Assembly: GCA_013334925.1 (NCBI GenBank)
Contig: JAAXWP010000008.1
Span: 17,875 to 59,506 of the forward strand
Length of the DNA stretch: 41,632 nucleotides
Origin: Chlorobiaceae bacterium
GTDB lineage: Bacteria; Bacteroidota; Chlorobiia; Chlorobiales; Chlorobiaceae
Direction of reading: 5' to 3'
The notes beneath the pieces are model-generated. The model saw nothing but the letters and a program-made list of their open reading frames with translations. It was not told the DNA's origin and did no database searches. Below, in pieces: positions 7,871-18,206 of the stretch. The translations under genes and the position numbers were made by a program. Numbering within the stretch: position 1 is the first letter of the stretch; each line of letters starts with the position of its first letter.

Positions 7871-8044
7871 TAACACCTCCGTGGATTTGGATACAATGTC
7901 GCTGTGAAGCAGGTCATGGGGCCCGCCCCGTTTCAGGAATGTGTCGTTGGATTTACACCTATGATATAGTTCAATATACGTAACGATCGTTATTTAAAAA
8001 ACAGATAACGCCGTTTGATCAACTGAAATACCAGAGAGGGCATT
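7871..8044 (-). promoter_or_regulatory. Upstream region of the hydrogenase operon, with a 12-bp palindrome
   Basis: Intergenic sequence before hupS. GGAGG (RBS) lies at about 7877-7883. A perfect palindrome TAACGATCGTTA at 7981-7992, about 110 bases before the start, sits in AT-rich DNA and is a candidate regulator site. No convincing -35/-10 pair was identified. Confidence 0.35.
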
Positions 8045-8084
8045 AAAAAACCCGGCTATCTCTCATTCAGATGCCGGGTTTTTT
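8045..8084 (-). terminator. Rho-independent terminator of the nuo operon
   Basis: AAAAAACCCGGC at 8045-8056 pairs with GCCGGGTTTTTT ending at 8084, a 12-bp stem with T-runs on either strand. It lies 31 bases after the stop codon of nuoN. Confidence 0.92.
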
Positions 8085-8114
8085 AGGTACTGCAGAGCTT
8101 CTCCCTTTATTTTA

Positions 8115-9653
8115 TCACTTCAGAAGAGCTCCGAACATGGTAACAGAGTACTTGGCGTATTCGACCACCGGCTGGAAAAATATACCGAAATAGATGGTCA
8201 GGAACATCAGCACTGCGGTAACGACTTTCGAAACCATACCGGTGCTGACATCTTTCTGACTGTTATGCTCCGACTCACGCAGAAACATGTTCAGCGGAAT
8301 GAACATGTAATAGTAGAGCGAGATGACACTGGTCAGAATACCGATCAGGGCAAGCCACATGAACGCATTGCCACCCTTGTTGATCAGTGCAGAGAAGATC
8401 ATAAGCTTTCCGACGAAACCGAACGTGGGAGGCAGACCGACAAGTGAAATGAGAAACACGGTCAGCGCAGCGCCAGCCAGAGGCATACTCTTGCCAAGTC
8501 CTTTATAGTCGTCGACATTCTCGCTGCCGGTCTTGTTGGCGATCATCACGACGACATAGAATGCGCCGATGTTCATCAGGAGATAACCAAGCAGATACAC
8601 AAGAACGGACTGGGTTCCGAGCTGGTCCATGGTAATAATACCAAGCAGCAGATAGCCAGCGTGTGCGATGGAAGAATAGGCAAGCAGACGCTTGACATTT
8701 TTCTGCCAGATAGCCACAACGTTACCATAAATCATCGAAGCGGCGGCAATGATCATCATGATGTGAAGCCAGTCGACACCGAGCATATCTTCGACTCCAT
8801 CCACTGCATGAGGTACAGCCACGTAGAAAAAGCGCATGAGCATTGCGAAACCAGCCGCCTTTGAACCAGTCGACAGATACGCCGTGATCGGAGTCGGAGC
8901 GCCTTCATACACATCCGGGCTCCAGAAGTGGAATGGTACGGCACCCATCTTGTAACCGAGACCAGCCATGACGAGCAGCGTTGCAAGAATCATGACCAGC
9001 GGATCATATCCATGCTGGGTGAGTTCCGTGCTGATTTTCGAAATATTGGTCTGCGCGGTCATACCATAGATGAGCGAGAAACCGTACAGAAGCATGCCTG
9101 ATGATACAGCGCCGTACACCAGGTACTTCAGCGCGGCTTCGGAAGAGCGTGGTTCACGCTTCAGGTAACCGGTCAATGCATAGGCAGACAGACCGACAAG
9201 TTCCATAGCGAGGAACATCATCAGAAGATCGGTCGACGATGCCATCATGATCATACCGATGACCATGCCGACAATCAGGGCATAGTACTCGCCAACCCCG
9301 GACTCCTGTGCGTTCAGGTGTTCGTCCTCCATCGAAATGACGACAGCGAGAACACCGGTAAGCACAAAGAAGTACTTGAAAAAGATTCCGAACCTGTCAA
9401 GCGAATACATCCCGAAGAAGATCTCCGCATCCGGCAGCGCATGCTGCTGGAAAATAAAGAAGAAGCTGCCAAGAAGGCCGATGATCGTCGCCGAGGCGAG
9501 TATCCTGTTTTTTCGTCCACCGAGCACGAGATCCAGGATGATCAGCACCATGAAAAGTGCTGACAGATAGAGTTCAGGGATAAAATACCCGGCACCCGCC
9601 CTCAGGATCGAGATGATGCTCTGTATTTCAGCGCCTGATGGCATATCGAACAT
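8115..9653 (-). CDS. nuoN: NADH dehydrogenase-like complex I subunit N
   Basis: 512 aa antiporter-like membrane subunit with about 14 hydrophobic segments. It has the Mrp-type core, including MAELVGLSAYAL (conserved Glu in the fifth helix), VPFHFWSPDVYEGAP and the lysines of GYKMG and KRLLAYSSIAHAG. It is one of three proton-pumping subunits in the membrane arm. Last gene of the operon, 39 bases after nuoM, followed by a terminator. Confidence 0.96.
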   Translation of the reverse strand: MFDMPSGAEIQSIISILRAGAGYFIPELYLSALFMVLIILDLVLGGRKNRILASATIIGLLGSFFFIFQQHALPDAEIFFGMYSLDRFGIFFKYFFVLTGVLAVVISMEDEHLNAQESGVGEYYALIVGMVIGMIMMASSTDLLMMFLAMELVGLSAYALTGYLKREPRSSEAALKYLVYGAVSSGMLLYGFSLIYGMTAQTNISKISTELTQHGYDPLVMILATLLVMAGLGYKMGAVPFHFWSPDVYEGAPTPITAYLSTGSKAAGFAMLMRFFYVAVPHAVDGVEDMLGVDWLHIMMIIAAASMIYGNVVAIWQKNVKRLLAYSSIAHAGYLLLGIITMDQLGTQSVLVYLLGYLLMNIGAFYVVVMIANKTGSENVDDYKGLGKSMPLAGAALTVFLISLVGLPPTFGFVGKLMIFSALINKGGNAFMWLALIGILTSVISLYYYMFIPLNMFLRESEHNSQKDVSTGMVSKVVTAVLMFLTIYFGIFFQPVVEYAKYSVTMFGALLK

Positions 9654-9692
9654 ATTTTTCCAACGTTTATTCTTTTATACAGAAACACCGTC

Positions 9693-11330
9693 TCAGTTCA
9701 CAGCCGACATGGCGACAGGGGCGAGCACGGTCACCAGTTTGTTGATGCTTGCAGTCAGCATGCCCATGATCGGCATCGGGTAGATACCCAGAACGATGAC
9801 GATTATGGCCAGCGGAACCAGCATGGTCAACTCACGTGCGTCAAGATCAAGCTTGCCATTCCAGTCATGGAAATGGATGTGCTCATGACCGTGAGCATCT
9901 TTCTCAAGTTCGTACAGTGCGTCAGGCTTGCGCTTGCCGAGGAACATCCGCTGCAGTGACCAGAGCAGATAAGCGGCACCGAACACGATACCAAGAACAG
10001 AAACCATGGCGATCGGTCTGGTGGTCGGCGAAGTGAACGAACCGACAAACACGAATGCTTCGGAGATGAAGCCGGAAAGACCTGGCAGACCGAGAGATGC
10101 GAACCAGGCTACGGTAACCATACCTGCATACACCGGCATGTAGGTAGCCAGACCGCCAAACTTGTCGATGGCACGGGAGTGGGCACGATCATAGATGACA
10201 CCCACCAGAAGGAAGAGCATGGCGGTGATGGTGCCGTGGTTGAACATCTGGTACAGCGCACCAAGCATACCTTCGCTGTTTGCAGCTGCAAGGCCAAGGA
10301 GAACGTAACCCATGTGGCTGATGGAAGAGTAGGCAACCATCTTCTTCAGATCCTGCTGGGCAAGAGCACAGAAAGCACCGTAGATGATGTTGATCGCACC
10401 GAACACACCGATAACATAAAGACCTGCCTGATACACTTCAGGGAACAGCGGGAAGTTGATCCTCATCATACCGTAAGTACCAAGCTTCAGAAGCACACCT
10501 GCCAGAATGACCGAGATCGGGGTCGGGGCTTCGACGTGAGCGTCAGGAAGCCAGGTATGGAACGGGAACATGGGAACCTTGATGGCAAAACCGACAAAGA
10601 GCACGATGAACGCGGCATATCTCCACATCACACTGTCTGGACCGAGAATGGAGCCTTTGACATAGTTCTCCTGGCTGGCCATGGCAACGAGGCTGAAGGT
10701 ATGGTGACCGGTCAGCGGATCGACGACACTGAAGTAGAGACCGATCATGACCAGAAGCATGAACACGGATCCGAACAGCGTGTACAGGAAGAACTTGATT
10801 GCGGCATACTCCCTGTTCGGGCCACCCCAGATACCGATGAGGAAGTACATCGGCAGCAGCATGAGCTCCCAGAATACATAGAAGAGGAAGAAGTCAAGCG
10901 CGACAAAGCAACCCATCATGGCGGTGCTGAGCAGGTTGAAGAGGATGAAATATCCCTTTACCTGCTTCTGGATCGGCCAGCTTGACAGGATGCCGATGAT
11001 CGAAATCAGCGCGGTCAGGATGACCATCGTAATGGACAGACCGTCAACGCCGAGGAAGTACTCGATGGTCATCGGACCGAACGAGCCGAGGTTGAGCGAA
11101 ATCCAGGGCACACGTTCAATCAGCTGGAACGAGCCCGCCGGAGATCCGCCGGGAGCGGCGACAATGCCAGCCATGGTCGGGTCATATTGACGCCAGATAA
11201 GCACGGCGATCACGCCCTGAGCGATAGCCGCGAGCAGCGAAACGATCCTGATGATCTGCTTCTGCGACGCGGGCACCGCCAAAATAATGAGTCCGGCAAT
11301 GATCGGCAGAAATACAATTAAGCTCAGCAT
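9693..11330 (-). CDS. nuoM: Complex I subunit M
   Basis: 545 aa antiporter-like subunit. Conserved features are FYVFWELMLLPMYFLIG with the proton-path Glu, VPMFPFHTWLPDAHVEAPT and KKMVAYSSISHMG. A His-rich cytoplasmic stretch at about 476-490 (KDAHGHEHIHFHDW) precedes the last helices; the NuoL protein has a similar insertion. Confidence 0.96.
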   Translation of the reverse strand: MLSLIVFLPIIAGLIILAVPASQKQIIRIVSLLAAIAQGVIAVLIWRQYDPTMAGIVAAPGGSPAGSFQLIERVPWISLNLGSFGPMTIEYFLGVDGLSITMVILTALISIIGILSSWPIQKQVKGYFILFNLLSTAMMGCFVALDFFLFYVFWELMLLPMYFLIGIWGGPNREYAAIKFFLYTLFGSVFMLLVMIGLYFSVVDPLTGHHTFSLVAMASQENYVKGSILGPDSVMWRYAAFIVLFVGFAIKVPMFPFHTWLPDAHVEAPTPISVILAGVLLKLGTYGMMRINFPLFPEVYQAGLYVIGVFGAINIIYGAFCALAQQDLKKMVAYSSISHMGYVLLGLAAANSEGMLGALYQMFNHGTITAMLFLLVGVIYDRAHSRAIDKFGGLATYMPVYAGMVTVAWFASLGLPGLSGFISEAFVFVGSFTSPTTRPIAMVSVLGIVFGAAYLLWSLQRMFLGKRKPDALYELEKDAHGHEHIHFHDWNGKLDLDARELTMLVPLAIIVIVLGIYPMPIMGMLTASINKLVTVLAPVAMSAVN

Positions 11331-11371
11331 GTTCAGTACCAGTTATGTTCGAGTTTAAATTAAATCGTTCG

Positions 11372-13639
11372 TTATTTCATGAGTTGGACAAAGTAGACGG
11401 CAAAGTATGTGAGCACTGCCACCATCACCATGACCAGATAGGTTTGAACCTTACCTGTCTGAATCTTTCTCATGACTGCGCCAGAGGTCTGGACGAAGAA
11501 TGCCGTAAAGTTCACCGCTCCGTCGACAACATATTTGTCCACATTGCCCATACCGAATGCGATCTTCCTGAAAATGGTGGCCACACCGTTGACGATTCCG
11601 TCGACAATATTGGAATCGAACCAGGCAAGCATTCTTGAGATCAACATGGACCCCTTGATCAGGGTCGCATCGTAAATTTCATCCCAGTACCACTTGTTGA
11701 ACGAGAAAAGGTACAGAGGTCTGATCGCCTGAGCCGTTCTGTTCGGGTCAATGACACCGAATGCATAGACAATCAGGGCAAGACCGATACCGATAACCAG
11801 CATACCTGAAGAGAGGTAGATGGCCGTATAGTGATTGGCGTGGGTTGCATGAGCGATTTCGGCCTGGCGAGGATCCGAGAATACGGGACCGTGTCCACCA
11901 GCTGCTTCCCCATGAGCTTCTGCGCCTGCTTCAGTTGCTGCAGGATGTGCCGCGTCGGTAGACGCTTCGGCAAGCAGTTTGCCACCAACAGCAGCAACGG
12001 CCTCTTTCGGAGCTTCGCTTTTGATCACCGTGGAAGGTGTCGGAACGAGATGCATGAACCACCCCTTGGCACCGTCGAGCGGATCGGGAGAAAAGACAAC
12101 GAAGGTCGAGAGCGTTGCGAGAATCACCAGGGGAAGTCGCATGTTCCATGCAACTTCATGCACACCGTGATGGCTGCCGTGGTCGTCATGACCATGGTCG
12201 TCGTGGCCGTGTGCATCGTGGGCGTGATCGTCATGATGCTCTTCTGCAGGCTTCAGATGCGTGCGGCTCTCGCCGAAGAAAACCAGCCAGACCTGACGAC
12301 CCATGTAAAACGCGGTCATTGCGGCAGAAGCGAATCCGAGAACAGGAATGATATAATAGATACCGCCACCTTCTACGCTGGCAAAACCGAGCGCACCGGC
12401 AAGAATGGCATCCTTGCTCATGAAGCCGCTGGTCAGCGGAAGACCGGCAAGTGCGAGCGTGGCGATGCTGAAGGTCGCGAAGGTCCAGGGCATCTGCTTG
12501 CGAAGACCACCCATCCAGCGCATGTCCTGCTCATGGTGCATGGCATGAATGATTGCACCCGATCCAAGGAAGAGACAGGCTTTGAAGAAGGCGTGCGTCA
12601 GGAGGTGGAACAGCGCAGCCGAGTAGGCACCGACACCGAGACCCATAACCATGTAACCGAGCTGGGAAACGGTAGAATATGCGAGAACCCTCTTGATGTC
12701 ATGCTGGGTGATGGCGATCGTTGCCGACATGAAGGCGGTAACTGCGCCGATGAACGCAATGAAGTGCAGAGCATCCGGGGTCAGGATCACGAAAATGCGA
12801 CCAACGAAATAGACACCTGCTGCGACCATCGTTGCAGCGTGAATGAGTGCAGAAACCGGAGTCGGACCTTCCATAGCGTCAGGAAGCCAGACATGGAGAG
12901 GAAACTGTGCGGACTTACCCACGCAACCCATGAAGAGCAGGATGCCAGCGGCAGTAAGCCATGCATTGGACATGTTGAACTTGCCAGCAGCGATATTCTC
13001 GAAAATCTCCTGATAACCGAAGGTGTGGAACTGGGAATACAGAATCAGAATACCGAGCCACATGCCGATATCGCCCACCCTGTTGGTAAGGAAGGCTTTT
13101 TTCTGTGCGTCTGCAGCACTGTCCTTATAGAAGTAGAAACCGATAAGCAGGTACGAAGAAAGGCCGACCAGTTCCCAGAACATGTAGATCGAGAAAAGGT
13201 TGTCCGAAAGCACGATACCCAGCATCGAGAAGGTGAAGATGCCAAGATAGGCGAAGAAACGGCCATACTTGGGATCACCTTGCATGTACCCTGTCGAGTA
13301 GACATGGACAAGAAGACTGATGAGGGTGACCATGGCCAGCATGATCGCGGTCATATTATCGATCACGATACCCATCTTCACCTGAAGAGGACCGACTCCG
13401 GGAACATTTCCGAAATCAAGCCAGGTAAAGTCCCAGGCCACTCGGAACGCCGGATCGTAATGCTGAACCACTACGTTCCAGAAAATGTACAGGGATATGG
13501 CAAACGCCGTACCGAGCATGCCAACGCCGACAAAATCACCCATTCGCGGAAGCCTGCGGTTGAAGAATATCAGCACCACAAACGACAGCAGCGGCAAGAG
13601 CAGGACTACGATCGATAACTGGATTAAACTGTGCATCAT
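11372..13639 (-). CDS. nuoL: Complex I subunit L, with a His-rich loop
   Basis: 755 aa, longer than E. coli NuoL (about 610). The antiporter core includes MFWELVGLSSYLLIGFYF, FPLHVWLPDAMEGPTPVSAL and the IKRVLAYSTVSQLGYM region. The C-terminal part holds the long lateral-helix region. Two insertions stand out: a strongly His/Asp-rich loop at 466-494 and an Ala/Glu-rich stretch at about 545-600 with further His. Both lie between membrane segments. The His-rich loop could bind metal, which is inference only. An antisense ORF over the gene is a shadow. Confidence 0.95.
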   Translation of the reverse strand: MMHSLIQLSIVVLLLPLLSFVVLIFFNRRLPRMGDFVGVGMLGTAFAISLYIFWNVVVQHYDPAFRVAWDFTWLDFGNVPGVGPLQVKMGIVIDNMTAIMLAMVTLISLLVHVYSTGYMQGDPKYGRFFAYLGIFTFSMLGIVLSDNLFSIYMFWELVGLSSYLLIGFYFYKDSAADAQKKAFLTNRVGDIGMWLGILILYSQFHTFGYQEIFENIAAGKFNMSNAWLTAAGILLFMGCVGKSAQFPLHVWLPDAMEGPTPVSALIHAATMVAAGVYFVGRIFVILTPDALHFIAFIGAVTAFMSATIAITQHDIKRVLAYSTVSQLGYMVMGLGVGAYSAALFHLLTHAFFKACLFLGSGAIIHAMHHEQDMRWMGGLRKQMPWTFATFSIATLALAGLPLTSGFMSKDAILAGALGFASVEGGGIYYIIPVLGFASAAMTAFYMGRQVWLVFFGESRTHLKPAEEHHDDHAHDAHGHDDHGHDDHGSHHGVHEVAWNMRLPLVILATLSTFVVFSPDPLDGAKGWFMHLVPTPSTVIKSEAPKEAVAAVGGKLLAEASTDAAHPAATEAGAEAHGEAAGGHGPVFSDPRQAEIAHATHANHYTAIYLSSGMLVIGIGLALIVYAFGVIDPNRTAQAIRPLYLFSFNKWYWDEIYDATLIKGSMLISRMLAWFDSNIVDGIVNGVATIFRKIAFGMGNVDKYVVDGAVNFTAFFVQTSGAVMRKIQTGKVQTYLVMVMVAVLTYFAVYFVQLMK

Positions 13640-13685
13640 GTTTCGTTTTACAGAGAATTTGCAGCTGAAATGGTTTCGGTCCGGG

Positions 13686-14003
13686 TCACTCCTTCATCGT
13701 ATCGACGCTGGAAACGTCAACCGTCTTGAAGGTCTTGAATATGTTGATCACGATCGCCAGCGCAACGGCAGCCTCGGCAGCTGCCAGCACGATCACGAAC
13801 AGGCTGAACATCACGCCCTCCATTCCTCCATTATATTTGGAGAAGGTGAGGAAGTTGATATTTGCCGCATTCAGGATCAGTTCGACACCCATAAGGATAA
13901 CGATGGCGTTCTTCCTGGTCATGACAGCGAACATGCCAAGAGAAAAAAGAATGGCTGAGATGGTCAGAAAGTGATTCAGCCCGATAGCAGTGAACATTTC
14001 CAT
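13686..14003 (-). CDS. nuoK: Complex I subunit K
   Basis: 105 aa with three transmembrane helices. The two conserved membrane glutamates are present in LMGVELILNA and VLAAAEAAVALAI. It lies 12 bases after nuoJ in the operon. Confidence 0.96.
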   Translation of the reverse strand: MEMFTAIGLNHFLTISAILFSLGMFAVMTRKNAIVILMGVELILNAANINFLTFSKYNGGMEGVMFSLFVIVLAAAEAAVALAIVINIFKTFKTVDVSSVDTMKE

Positions 14004-14015
14004 GTACGTTACTCC

Positions 14016-14537
14016 TTAGTGATCTTTATTATGAACCTTATCGTAGCGCGCAAGGAATGCCGCACCGATCAGCGCGACAAGAAGGACGATCGAAGCCATT
14101 TCGAACGGAAGCATATAACGCGACATGGTTTCGAATCCGATCCTCTGCACGACACTGCCCTGGAGCTGAGCTTCGCCCGGCATCCAGTCGCCAGTGGTGT
14201 AGAAGGTGTAAAGAATGCCTGCGATCATGAGCAGCAGCAGAATCGTACCGGGAACTACATGCAGCACATCGGTTTTGAGATCAGTCTGCATGATGGTGTT
14301 GGTGAACATCACACCGAAGAGCAGCAATACCAGAATGCCACCGACGTAGACCACCACCTGGGTGACGGCAATGAAGTCAGCACTGAGAAATACATACAGT
14401 GCGGCAACACCGAAGAAGGTGAACATCAGCGCGAATGCCGAGTAGATGACGTTTTTCGAAAACACGACAAACGCCGCCGACACGACGGTCAAAGCCGCGA
14501 ATACGTAGAAGATGATGGATAAGGTCAATTGATTCAT
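14016..14537 (-). CDS. nuoJ: Complex I subunit J
   Basis: 173 aa membrane subunit with about five helices. VVVYVGGILVLLLFGVM matches the pi-bulge helix of NuoJ. ATG at 14537 (MNQLTLSI) is preferred to the GTG at 14549; neither has a clear SD. It lies between nuoI and nuoK. Confidence 0.94.
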   Translation of the reverse strand: MNQLTLSIIFYVFAALTVVSAAFVVFSKNVIYSAFALMFTFFGVAALYVFLSADFIAVTQVVVYVGGILVLLLFGVMFTNTIMQTDLKTDVLHVVPGTILLLLMIAGILYTFYTTGDWMPGEAQLQGSVVQRIGFETMSRYMLPFEMASIVLLVALIGAAFLARYDKVHNKDH

Positions 14538-14570
14538 TGTTGTCTGCACTTGTTGGTAATCGGTACCCTG

Positions 14571-15245
14571 TTACTCCCCTGCCTGGTCGGATTCAGGCTT
14601 TGGCGCCGGAGCCGGTTTCGGTTTCGGTGCCGGCTTCGCTGCCGGTGCCTCGCCTCTCGCTGCCGCCTCTGCCGCCGCTTTTTCCTTGGCAGCCTTCTCC
14701 TCCTGGAGCTTTCGCTTCTTGGCCTCTGCTTCGATCCTGGTAAGGTTACCGTAATGGTAAACCATATTCCTTACATCGAACTCCGAGAAATCTGCGACCG
14801 GGCTGTGCACGAGGCAATCGGTCGGGCATACACTGACACAGATGCCGCAGGTCATGCACTTGGCGACATCGATATCGAATACCGGAAGCCAGAAACGCTT
14901 CTGCTGACCTCCGGAGGTCTTGCCACATGCTGCCAGATCATCATTGGTGACCTTGATGGTCTCGATGGTGATGCATTCGACCGGGCAGGCACGTTCGCAC
15001 TGGCAGCAGCCGATGCAGTCGTCGATATCGTTGTACAGGCGATATCGACCGATAGTCGGGGTCGGAACAGCTTCTTTTGGATACTGAAGCGTGCACAGAC
15101 CGTCCACCTGCTTGAAATAATCCGGATCGTCTATACCAGCATCACCTTTCCGTTTCACCGCATTGAAGAAGTGACGGAGAGTGATGGCCATACCGGTCGC
15201 GATGGTCGTAGCCCCGGTCTTTATATTGCTGAAGTACTCACTCAT
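14571..15245 (-). CDS. nuoI: Complex I 2x[4Fe-4S] subunit I, with a Lys/Ala/Pro tail
   Basis: 224 aa ferredoxin-like subunit. Cluster ligands are C77, C80, C83, C87 and C130, C133, C136, C140 in two CxxCxxCxxxCP motifs, carrying clusters N6a and N6b. After residue 170 comes a charged KKRKLQEEKAAKEKAAAEAA segment and then a PAPKPKPAPAPKP tail, which the core family lacks. With NuoEFG missing, this subunit lies near the presumed electron entry site, so the tail might contact a donor protein; that is inference. Confidence 0.95.
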   Translation of the reverse strand: MSEYFSNIKTGATTIATGMAITLRHFFNAVKRKGDAGIDDPDYFKQVDGLCTLQYPKEAVPTPTIGRYRLYNDIDDCIGCCQCERACPVECITIETIKVTNDDLAACGKTSGGQQKRFWLPVFDIDVAKCMTCGICVSVCPTDCLVHSPVADFSEFDVRNMVYHYGNLTRIEAEAKKRKLQEEKAAKEKAAAEAAARGEAPAAKPAPKPKPAPAPKPESDQAGE

Positions 15246-15295
15246 AGTTGATATTTCGTCTTGCTTGCCTGTATACTTTCTCTTTCGCCGGCCGG

Positions 15296-16375
15296 TTATT
15301 TATAGATCTCCCAAACCGCCGTCAGAACGAAGGCGATAAAAGAAAATGGAGTCAGCACCTTCCAGCAGAGATACATAAGCTGGTCAACCCTGAGCCTGGG
15401 AAGAGTCCAGCGAAGCCACATCTGCACAAAGATGAAGAAGAATCCTTTCATGATGATCCAGAACGCACCCCATGCCGGTCCGCTGGTCAAGTCATTAAGG
15501 GCGAGACCCCCGACATTCGGGAGCGGAGATGCCCATCCGCCAAGGAACACGATGGAGAGGATTGCGGAAACCATGAACATGCTGCCATACTCTGCAAGGA
15601 AGAACATGGCGAACTTCATACCCGAATACTCGGTAAAGAAACCGGCGACGAGCTCGGATTCCGCTTCGGGAATATCAAACGGTGCACGGTTTGTTTCTGC
15701 GAGTGAAGAGATCAGATAGATAATGAAAGGAAGCCAGGCGATCGGATTGCTGAACAGGTAGTAATGAATGAAGCCATAAGGGCCAGCCTGCATGACGCTG
15801 AACTGCTGCATGCTCAGGGATCCTGCCATCATGGCGCCGCAAAGAAGGGCGATCGAAGCGGGAATTTCATAGCTCACGATCTGTGCGACACTCCTGATGG
15901 CACCGTACAGTGCCCATTTGTTGTTCGAACCCCAACCGGAGGCGAGAATACCTACGACCTCGAAAGCGACAATACCGATAGCATAAAAAAGACCGACGTT
16001 CAGATCGGCACCGATGAATGCCGGACCGAAAGGCAGAACGGCGAAGGCCATGAACGAACCGACGAACATGATGACCGGGCCGATGACAAAAAGAAACTTG
16101 TCGGCTACAGTCGGGACGATATCCTCTTTCTGGAGAAGTTTCAGAATATCGGCGAGAGTCTGCAGAAGACCCCAGGGACCAACCTCCATCGGGCCGAGAC
16201 GATCCTGCATGAACGCCGAAATCTTTCGCTCGCCGTACACACCGTAAGTCAGCGCATAAAGAGCGATGAAGACGAGAGGTATGGCTGCCACGATCAGCAG
16301 CCCCAGCGGCAACCAGCCGATGTAAAATCCTGAAAGGGCTTCAGACCAGGTATTGAGAGATGGTGACTGACTCAT
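15296..16375 (-). CDS. nuoH: Complex I subunit H
   Basis: 359 aa membrane subunit with about eight helices that forms the quinone site at the junction with NuoB and NuoD. The loop [20 protein letters not shown] and the segment [20 protein letters not shown] are diagnostic. It follows nuoD in the operon. Confidence 0.96.
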   Translation of the reverse strand: MSQSPSLNTWSEALSGFYIGWLPLGLLIVAAIPLVFIALYALTYGVYGERKISAFMQDRLGPMEVGPWGLLQTLADILKLLQKEDIVPTVADKFLFVIGPVIMFVGSFMAFAVLPFGPAFIGADLNVGLFYAIGIVAFEVVGILASGWGSNNKWALYGAIRSVAQIVSYEIPASIALLCGAMMAGSLSMQQFSVMQAGPYGFIHYYLFSNPIAWLPFIIYLISSLAETNRAPFDIPEAESELVAGFFTEYSGMKFAMFFLAEYGSMFMVSAILSIVFLGGWASPLPNVGGLALNDLTSGPAWGAFWIIMKGFFFIFVQMWLRWTLPRLRVDQLMYLCWKVLTPFSFIAFVLTAVWEIYK

Positions 16376-16426
16376 AGAAAACGGCTAACCTGTCTATGGA
16401 ATAAGATTGTTGTCTTGAAAAATCGT

Positions 16427-17629
16427 TTAACGGTCAACTTCGCCCAGCACGATATCGATACTGCCGATGATGGCCACAAGATCCGGAATAAGCTGGCCTT
16501 TGGAAAGGTCCTTCATGGCCGAAAGATTCACGAAACACGAAGAACGTGCCTTGCAGCGAAGCGGCTTGGTCGACTTGCCATCGCTGACGATATAGAAACC
16601 TACCTCACCTCTCGGGTTTTCGGCACGACCATACACCTCACCGGCTTTCGGACGAATCTTCTTGGGAATGGCGGAACGCGAATTGAAGCCTTCAACTTCC
16701 GGCATCTTGTCGAGGCACTGCTCGATGATCTTCAGACTCTCATCCATTTCCCATGCACGAACCAGATGACGCGACAGGCTGTCACCGATATCGGAGAACC
16801 TGCCATCCGGAACCGGAACCTCGAAATCGAGCTCAGGGTAAACCGAGTAGGGATCGTTGCGCCTCAGGTCCCATTTGACACCTGAACCGCGAAGCATCGG
16901 ACCAGACCATGCGTAGTTGATGGCAACCTCAGCAGGCATGATGCCGACACCTTTGGTACGCTTGACGAAAATCTCGTTTTCGGTGAGCAGTTTCTGGAGT
17001 TCAAGCGCTTTAGGCCTGAAGTAGGTAACGAACTCGGCGACCCTTTTCTTGAAATCAGCGGGCACGTCATAGGAGAGACCGCCGATCCATATATAATTAT
17101 AGAGCATGCGGGCACCGGAGATCCACTCGAGGAGATTGAGAATGTGCTCGCGGTCACGGAAACAGAACAGGAAGGGAGTGAAGGCACCAAGGTCGATACC
17201 GTAAGTACCGATGGCAACCAGATGCGATGCGATCCTGTTGAGCTCTGAGACGATCACCCTGATGAACTCGACCCTGCGGGGAATCTCGACATCGAGAAGC
17301 TTCTCGACAGCGATACAGTACGCAAGTTCGGTATTCATACCGGCCAGGTAGTCCATGCGATCGGTATAGGGCACAATGCCGGGATAATCCACCTTTTCGC
17401 AGTACTTCTCGAAGCAACGGTGCAGATAGCCGAGGTAGGGCTCGGCCTCAACGACGACTTCACCGTCGGTGATGCACTCGAGTCGAAGCACACCGTGCGT
17501 CGACGGGTGCTGCGGTCCCATGCTCAGGACCATATATTCGGTATCGAGATCCTTTTCGATGACGACTCGGTTGTCGTTCTGACGAATGATCCTGGTAGAG
17601 TTCAGTTCAGCTTTACCTAATTCCTGCAT
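16427..17629 (-). CDS. nuoD: Complex I 49-kDa subunit D
   Basis: 400 aa quinone-site subunit, a relative of [NiFe] hydrogenase large subunits without the metal ligands. Diagnostic stretches are [15 protein letters not shown] (His loop at the quinone pocket), [26 protein letters not shown] and the C-terminal [11 protein letters not shown]. nuoC and nuoD are separate genes here. Confidence 0.96.
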   Translation of the reverse strand: MQELGKAELNSTRIIRQNDNRVVIEKDLDTEYMVLSMGPQHPSTHGVLRLECITDGEVVVEAEPYLGYLHRCFEKYCEKVDYPGIVPYTDRMDYLAGMNTELAYCIAVEKLLDVEIPRRVEFIRVIVSELNRIASHLVAIGTYGIDLGAFTPFLFCFRDREHILNLLEWISGARMLYNYIWIGGLSYDVPADFKKRVAEFVTYFRPKALELQKLLTENEIFVKRTKGVGIMPAEVAINYAWSGPMLRGSGVKWDLRRNDPYSVYPELDFEVPVPDGRFSDIGDSLSRHLVRAWEMDESLKIIEQCLDKMPEVEGFNSRSAIPKKIRPKAGEVYGRAENPRGEVGFYIVSDGKSTKPLRCKARSSCFVNLSAMKDLSKGQLIPDLVAIIGSIDIVLGEVDR

Positions 17630-17659
17630 GCTCGGAATGCTTGTTTACGTGTTATGGCG

Positions 17660-18193
17660 TCAGTACGGAACCTTGATGCCGTGATAGGTCTCCTGCACCT
17701 GGTAATCCTTGCGAAGCGGATAACCGGTCCAGTCTTCCGGACAGAGAATCCTCCGGTGATCCGGATGACCATCGAAGGTCATGCCGTACATATCGTAGGC
17801 TTCCCTTTCGTGCCAGTTGGCCGTATGCCAGACGCACGACACCGAAGGAATCGAGCCGCCATCTCTCTGGCACTTGACCTTGACGGCGATCCTGTGGGTA
17901 TGATGGCCGATCGACTCGAGGTTGCAGACGATACCGAGCTGGTTCTGCTCAGGATAATCCACGCCCGAAAGACATGCCATGTAATTGAATTTCAGTCGAG
18001 AGTCATCGCGCATGAACAGGGCGATATCCACCCACTTCGATGTGTCGACCACCTCGAAGAACGGCATGGTGGGGTTGGCATCGAATTCCGATACCGCCGA
18101 ACCGAACCGCTCCTTGATAATATCGTAGGCAGCCTTGCTCTCCTGAACCGCTGCCGGCATTATGTTTCCTGCTTCTTCCATCCCGTTGTCCAT
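17660..18193 (-). CDS. nuoC: Complex I 30-kDa subunit C
   Basis: 177 aa. The family signature HTANWHEREAYDMYGMTFDG, followed by HPDHRRILCPEDWTGYPLRKDY, is intact. It contacts NuoD in the peripheral arm. ATG at 18193; the gene lies 13 bases after nuoB. Confidence 0.95.
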   Translation of the reverse strand: MDNGMEEAGNIMPAAVQESKAAYDIIKERFGSAVSEFDANPTMPFFEVVDTSKWVDIALFMRDDSRLKFNYMACLSGVDYPEQNQLGIVCNLESIGHHTHRIAVKVKCQRDGGSIPSVSCVWHTANWHEREAYDMYGMTFDGHPDHRRILCPEDWTGYPLRKDYQVQETYHGIKVPY

Positions 18194-18206
18194 TGATGAT
18201 AGATAA

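Noticed and set aside
10179-10985. 268-codon plus-strand open frame
   Set aside because: Antisense to nuoM; low-complexity charged product.
11831-13618. 595-codon plus-strand open frame
   Set aside because: It is antisense to nuoL. The product is rich in Arg, His, Glu and Cys without any domain, as expected of the opposite strand of a conserved membrane-protein gene.
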